From: Scylla paramamosain
Lineage: Eukaryota; Arthropoda; Malacostraca; Decapoda; Portunidae
DNA: 64,000 bases
NCBI RefSeq assembly: GCF_035594125.1
Contig: NC_087192.1
Span: 11,607,001-11,671,000 of the forward strand
Direction: 5' to 3'
Part shown: one piece after another, positions 59,211-64,000 of the stretch
How positions within the stretch are numbered: the first letter of the stretch is position 1
How the letters are laid out: the number at the start of each line of letters is the position of its first letter
The notes under the pieces: generated by a model
What the model saw: only the letters and a program-made list of their open reading frames with translations
Databases searched by the model: none
What the model was told of the DNA's origin: nothing
Made by a program: the position numbers and the translations under genes

Positions 59211-59684
59211 ACCGAAAAATTAGTGCCAGAGTAAAGGGGAAAGTGTTCAAATCGGTGGTTAGACCCGCATTGTTATATGGTGCGGAGACGTGGCTAATAA
59301 AGAAAGCACAGGAGTATAAGTTGGAGGTTACTGAGATGAGAATGTTAAGGTGGATGCTTGGGGTGACAAGGAGGGATAAAGTGAGAAACTATTTTATAAG
59401 AGGAACAGCCAAAGTAACGGAGGTGACAAAGAAAGTACAAGAAAGGAGAATGCGATGGTTCGGTCATATCAAAAGGCGAGAAGAAGGGTATATCGGAAGA
59501 AGGATATTGGATATGGAAGTGGAGGGAAGAAGACGATGTGGCAGACCAAAGAAAAGGTGGAAGGATCGCATTGGAGAGGACCTGAGGGAGAAAGGATTGA
59601 GTGGAGAGGAGGTTGGGGACAGCCTTGTGGAGAAGACTAGTGAGGAACAGCGACCCCATATGAACATGGGCTGCAGAAGAAGAA
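59211..59684 (+). mobile_element. RTE-clade LINE, 5'-truncated, with exact 12-bp target duplication
   Basis: The insertion is bounded by GGTGAGGGGCAT at 59199-59210 and 59685-59696. It ends GCAGAAGAAGAA, a short GAA-type tail usual for RTE elements. It contains the C-terminal end of the RTE polyprotein. Exact duplication and high coding conservation make this a relatively young insertion compared with its neighbours. Confidence 0.9.
59222..59684 (+). pseudogene. RTE polyprotein C-terminal fragment
   Basis: The frame from 59243 reads MFKSVVRPALLYGAETWLIK, EVTEMRMLRWMLGVTRRDKV, RRMRWFGHIKRRE and RRCGRPKKRWKDRIGEDLRE, the post-RT tail conserved in RTE elements and very common as fragments in animal genomes. 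A one-base shift near 59620 moves the proper end (LWRRLVRNSDPI and stop at 59660-59662) out of frame. The RT catalytic domain was never copied, so it is dead on arrival. The preceding codons in frame (ISARVKGK) start at the insertion junction. Confidence 0.88.
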
Positions 59685-60043
59685 GGTGAGGGGCATCTGG
59701 TATTCTTAAAGGTTGTGAGCTGGATAGCTCTCTGCAAGGGGATTTTGGTTTTTACCTGATGATAGTTACAAATAACCATTTTTATCATTTTTCAGAACAT
59801 GTTTATTACATGCAATTATGAATGATTTTCTAAGAATTCAGTGACATTAGTAATTATGTACAAACAAGTTTCTAGTTTGAAGTGTTTATAAAATAATTAA
59901 ATTTATTATCATTTTAATAATCTAATAATAATCTAATTCTAATCTAATTCAGCTCTCAGTATTGAATCTTTGAAAACTTCACTTTGAGAAACGGGGCACC
60001 ATGTACAATACTGAGCAAAGGCGGTACAGTTTGGGAACCACTG

Positions 60044-61010
60044 CCGTAGACAGATAAGTATATTATAGATAAATAGCAAGCATTATTTTTGTTATTTTAT
60101 TTTATCAGTAACTAAAATTGTTGTTTACTCTATTTGTTGTGTAATTCTAACATTATTACAGATGTCATTGCTTGGGAACATTATTCTTTGAGTGGAGTGC
60201 CACACTTACCTCTTCTTAGTCTTTAGTCTTTTTATTTTATCAATTACTGTGTCTTTTTAAACTCATTTCCTCCATCTATTTATAACTCCTTACAGTTGTC
60301 TAAACTCTGATTGACTCATAAATACTCTCTTAAAGGTTCTATCTTGGAATTTTCTTTTGGGGACTAATGTATTTCTTCCTTCTGTTATTTTACTTTTAGT
60401 GTATCTTAAAAATAGTTTGTGTTCTTCCTTAAACTTTTCCAACACTCTTTCGGAATGTATGATTTCTTCCTTTATCCCGATATATCAGTTCCCACATGAT
60501 TTATATTCTACTCCATTTCTGTAAAAAGTAATGATATATTACTATAATTATGTACTGACATTTAATGTAAATACCTGGTGGAGGAATGAAATTAAGATAC
60601 AGCGGGAGTTTTCTGTTGAGACAATATAAGATGTAAGTTAACACAATGAGTAATGTTTGTCATCTTAAAGGAAGTTTCACGAATGAACAGCAGGTCTCTC
60701 AAGCTTACTGAGGATGCATTAGCAGAATTAATGAATCATGAAGATATCTAACTCATGGCAGGCCTGGATGTGGTCAGATGTGGCAGGTGGTGGTCGGCAT
60801 GAACATTGCTGCCTTTAGTTCTGGGGCATTAAATCGCCTCACCCGAACCACACATTGAGCACCAGTTGCTGCTTGCATAAATCCCTGTTATCTGGCATAG
60901 TTTTATTCACAATTACCCCAATATGCTTTTCAGCAGCTCTTTTGTGAGGTACTCATCTGCTGTCCTGTGAAACACTATCACGGTTAGCCCTAAGCAGAGC
61001 TTTTTTTAGC
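60044..61010. other. Unassigned segment
   Basis: No coding motif or repeat recognised. A/T-rich. Possibly unique DNA. Confidence 0.45.
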
Positions 61011-61174
61011 AGAGCTTCTGCTACTGCTGCTGTTGCTGCTGCTGTTGTTGTTGCTGTTGTTGTTGTTGTTGTTATTGTTGTTATTGCTGGTATTGTTGTT
61101 ACTGCTGTTGATCTTGTTGTTGTTGCTGTTGTTGTTGTTGTTACTGTTCATACTACTACTACTACTACTACTAC

Positions 61175-61223
<49 letters not shown>

Positions 61224-61345
61224 TAATAATGTCTATTATTATTATTATTATTATTATTAATATTATTATTATTATTATTATTATCATTATTATTATTATT
61301 ATTGTTATTATTATTATTATTATTATCATTATTTCATCATTATTA
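61011..61345. repeat. Graded trinucleotide array (CTG, GTT, ACT, AAT, ATT)
   Basis: The array starts with CTG/GTT mixtures (61018-61145), passes to ACT units (61150-61173), then AAT (61174-61221), then ATT (61233-61345), each block reached by a single-base change of the unit. Confidence 0.95.
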
Positions 61346-61385
61346 TCTATTTTTATTTATATTATTATTTATCTATTTATTTATT

Positions 61386-61572
61386 TTTCATGTTAGAGGC
61401 GAACTGGCAAAGGGCAACAAAAAAGAGCGGAAATAAGGCCCACTGAAGTACCGTTCCTAAAAATAAATGTCAAAAAGGATCATCCAGAATTGGAGGATAA
61501 GTATATTGAAACCTCCCTCTTCAAAAAGTTCTTCATAGGAAAGAAGAGTTCATAGGCAGAGAGTTCTAAAGC
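61386..61572 (-). mobile_element. LINE-A copy 13, old 3' remnant
   Basis: AACTGGCAAAGGGCAACAAA, GGCCCACTGAAGTACCGTTC and TTGAAACCTCCCTCTTCAAA match the family 3' end with several changes. It lies between two ATT arrays. Confidence 0.82.

Positions 61573-61573
<1 letters not shown>

Positions 61574-61663
<90 letters not shown>
61574..61663. repeat. (ATT)n microsatellite
   Basis: About 30 ATT units with one ATC interruption. Confidence 0.96.
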
Positions 61664-61884
61664 CAAGCCATTCCCACAGGAAGTAATAAAGTCAGTAACG
61701 AGCATCAATATTTAATAACAGGTTACAATCGTATACTGCTAAGGATAAAATAATGACAATCATAGCGCTGTAATAACTTTTATTCAAGGAACTCCATGGA
61801 TTTAAAAAACGGTGAGTGAAGGCGGGTGCGTGTGCTCGTATGAACTACTATGTTTCCAACTACGTTTCGTGCAGGTATCAGCGT

Positions 61885-61888
<4 letters not shown>

Positions 61889-61954
<66 letters not shown>
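61889..61954. repeat. (CT)n microsatellite
   Basis: About 33 CT units, pure. Confidence 0.97.
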
Positions 61955-61957
<3 letters not shown>

Positions 61958-63150
61958 GCTAATTGGTAAAGTAACAGGAAATTTCAATGTAATTTATTAC
62001 TTTCTGCACCAAATAAAATTTGTGAAAGTTCATGGTGGCATCAAAGCAAACACCAGTCATGAACCTCTGTATGCACTTCGAAAAAAAAAAAAAAATGGTC
62101 ACCATCATTAGGTAACTTTTTTTTTTCTTTTTATCATTTGCTTGTTTCAGCAAGATATAAGAAGACTCTGTGGAAGTATATGACGAAGGATAATGCCGAA
62201 GAGGTGATGATCAATGTCTATTCGCGACGTATTATTGAAGCCAGGGAATACTAAATCAGGGCATCCTTTCGTTTTCCAATCAGAGCTTAATTCCCTCGTT
62301 TGTACTCCGGACCTCTGTTTTTCCTTTCTCCATCAGCATAGACGGGGAGGGTTATGGAGATCCTTTCACCGGTCCTGTCTGCATCAACCGGGAAAACACC
62401 TGATGCAACGCCCAGGTGAGAGTGAGTCCCGGGCGTGCGTCGCATACAGTGGATCAAAGACCTCATAAAGGTGGAGCATCCCAGCTGGGCCACGCACAAG
62501 TTCTCACACACTCAGGATACACGGAGATCACCGGGCTTGACTTCTATCATAAAACACTGCAGAACTATCTGAGGCATGGACAAAAGGGATAGGACCAGGT
62601 GGCGGTGTCGTGTTGAAGGACCAGGCGAGATGTGTTTTTAGTGCGTGGTGAATGAGGCAGAGAGAATGTGATTTACTGAAAGAACGAACAGGTGTTTTTT
62701 CTCTGCTTCTTCACAGGTAAGAAAGATGACCTTGGCAATGAAAAAAAAAAAATGAGGAAGGCAAAATTCACAAACATTGATCACTTTTTTTCTTGCTCCA
62801 CAAATCTATCCATTTCCTTCCCTCTAGTCATGTTATGCTGTGATAGCAAAGACGATGACACTATTGATATTATTGAGTTATGGAAAAAAAAAAGTTCTTC
62901 TGGAGTGAGACGAGTAATGAGTATTTCCACGAACTTCTCTCGCTTTTTCCATATCTATGTGGGGTCGCGGTTTCTTATCAGCCTTTTCCACTCTCTCTTG
63001 TCTAATGCTTCCTCTCCACTGAGGTCTATCTCTCTCAAGTCGCCCTGTATATAGTGACAACCACCGGGGTGACTGTATATAGTTTCCACGAACTACGTAG
63101 TCAAAATTGATAATAGATGTTAATTATATTGAAGTCGTTTTTGTTCTTTT
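61955..63150. other. Unassigned region
   Basis: No recognised gene or transposon. Open frames at 62214-62468 and 62692-63054 have no motif, cross poly-A runs and are not supported as genes. Confidence 0.45.
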
Positions 63151-63640
63151 TAATAGTGGTGACCATCGTGGTATTGTTGTCACTATTGGGGTCATGGTGG
63201 TGGTGGAGGTACTGCTGACATCTCAAGTGACACAGTTGGGTGAGCGTCGTTAATGGTGGGGATTAAATATCACTAGAAGAGCTACAGGGGAAAACACTCG
63301 GTGGAGGAGGAGGAGGAGGAGTGGAAGGAGGAGAAGATTCTAGGAATAAAATCTGGAGAAGAGGAAGAAGGAGGAAGTTGAGGAGGAGGTGGACGGATGA
63401 GCGGAAGAAAATAATAAGATACAGAATAAGGGGGGAAGAGTAGGCACATGAATGATGACTTCTCGCTGAAAGATGGAGAGAGGAAACGCGTCTGTTCGAC
63501 TTTACGAGTCTCTGCAAAAAAGATAAGATGTGGGTGAAGGCCAGCAAGAGGAGGGGCGACGACAACACCAACACCAACACCACAACCACCACCACTAACA
63601 CCAATACCACCACCATCAAATGTCAGCAAACTCACATATA
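63151..63640. repeat. Low-complexity purine-rich and CAC/ACC-rich tract
   Basis: GTGGT repeats (63163-63210), GGA/GAA repeats (63300-63400) and CACCAA/ACC repeats (63557-63617) make this stretch strand-asymmetric. The proline- and valine-rich frames read across it are products of composition. Confidence 0.85.
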
Positions 63641-64000
63641 GGCACAAAGAAACTCAAAATTCTCTCATCTGAACTAAATAGACAATAATATTAGATTAAG
63701 AACATGATAATACGCAGAGAATCTTAAAAGGTTCAGAATTGCATGATGAATCAGATAATCCTTGTAGATATGTTCTTATTTTTCGCGTATCATATAATTT
63801 TTTTTTTTTATTTATTTTCTTGTTTATAGATTATTTCCTATTTTTTCCATTTGCTTTATTTCCTATCTCTTCAACCATTTTTACATCGAAATCATGAAAG
63901 AAAACTGCACTTGGAGGGGACGTCCTGTATTTTCAAGTCTCCTACCCTTGGCTTTTCTATATCGTCGAACTTGTTTGTGCTTCTTTCATTTATTTATTTA
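63641..64000. other. Unassigned A/T-rich end of window
   Basis: No feature recognised. Confidence 0.45.

Larger units (their letters stand above)
59181..60043. mobile_element. hAT-like MITE interrupted by an RTE insertion
   Basis: Left end CACTGGTTTCCAAC (59181-59194) and right end GTTTGGGAACCACTG (60029-60043), reverse complement CAGTGGTTCCCAAAC, resemble hAT terminal inverted repeats. Without the RTE insertion and its duplicated target the element would be about 380 bp and non-coding. Flanking octamers (CTATTAAT, CCGTAGAC) do not match, so a target duplication is not supported and one end may be off by several bases. Confidence 0.5.

Noticed and set aside
62214..63060. Possible host exon or small gene
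   Set aside because: Short motif-free frames crossing poly-A runs; no splice or conservation evidence available.
63263..63647. Pro- and Val-rich protein frames
   Set aside because: They follow from GGA, GTG and ACC low-complexity DNA.

Overview
The window looks like non-genic DNA from an arthropod, most probably a decapod crustacean such as a crab or shrimp. The evidence is the very high density of long dinucleotide and trinucleotide microsatellites, the arthropod telomere motif TTAGG, and the mix of several non-LTR retrotransposon families with Gypsy, Penelope, MULE, mariner-like and hAT-like remains. The assignment to decapods is inference. I found no convincing host protein gene, tRNA, rRNA or CRISPR array. 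Every recognisable coding stretch belongs to a transposable element, and nearly all are broken by stops, frameshifts or truncation.

Layout. 1-1.2 kb is a Penelope-like element (minus). One LINE family, called LINE-A here (endonuclease plus reverse transcriptase, Jockey/CR1-type), dominates: about fifteen copies or relics at 1.4-2.4, 5.2-7.0, 12.0-12.7, 17.8-18.2, 21.1-27.7, 39.7-42.4, 44.3-47.2, 48.0-50.5, 54.1 and 61.4 kb. A Gypsy family resembling Gmr1 (SCAN-like gag, integrase ahead of reverse transcriptase) is present in pieces at 2.4-5.1, 7.0-8.3, 8.8-11.9, 31.9-33.9 and 50.5-53.2 kb. 12.7-16.0 kb is a CR1-like LINE whose ORF1 has coiled-coil repeats and an SGNH-esterase-like domain. 19.3-21.1 kb is a third LINE. 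33.9-35.9 kb is a MULE-type DNA transposon with a FLYWCH zinc finger. 36.0-36.9 kb is the 5' end of another LTR retrotransposon. 38.6-39.4 kb is a decayed Tc1/mariner-type transposase. 54.6-58.8 kb is a fourth LINE with a zinc-knuckle gag. 59.2-60.0 kb is an RTE tail inserted in a hAT-like MITE with an exact 12-bp target duplication.

The most unusual object is a nearly perfect palindrome at 28.02-28.29 kb. It has 69-bp identical inverted arms, TA at both borders and a core of (TTAGG)13 facing (CCTAA)10, so it is a MITE that carries telomere-type repeats.

The elements do not form a pathway. They are layers of insertion, nesting and decay. Long (TA)n, (CT)n and (AAT)n arrays repeatedly sit exactly where element fragments meet, especially at LINE-A 3' ends, which suggests that retrotransposon tails seed microsatellites or that insertions and breaks favour them. 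Stretches with nothing recognisable include 8.3-8.7, 16.0-17.7, 18.2-19.1, 28.3-31.8, 42.7-44.2, 60.0-61.0 and 62.0-64.0 kb.
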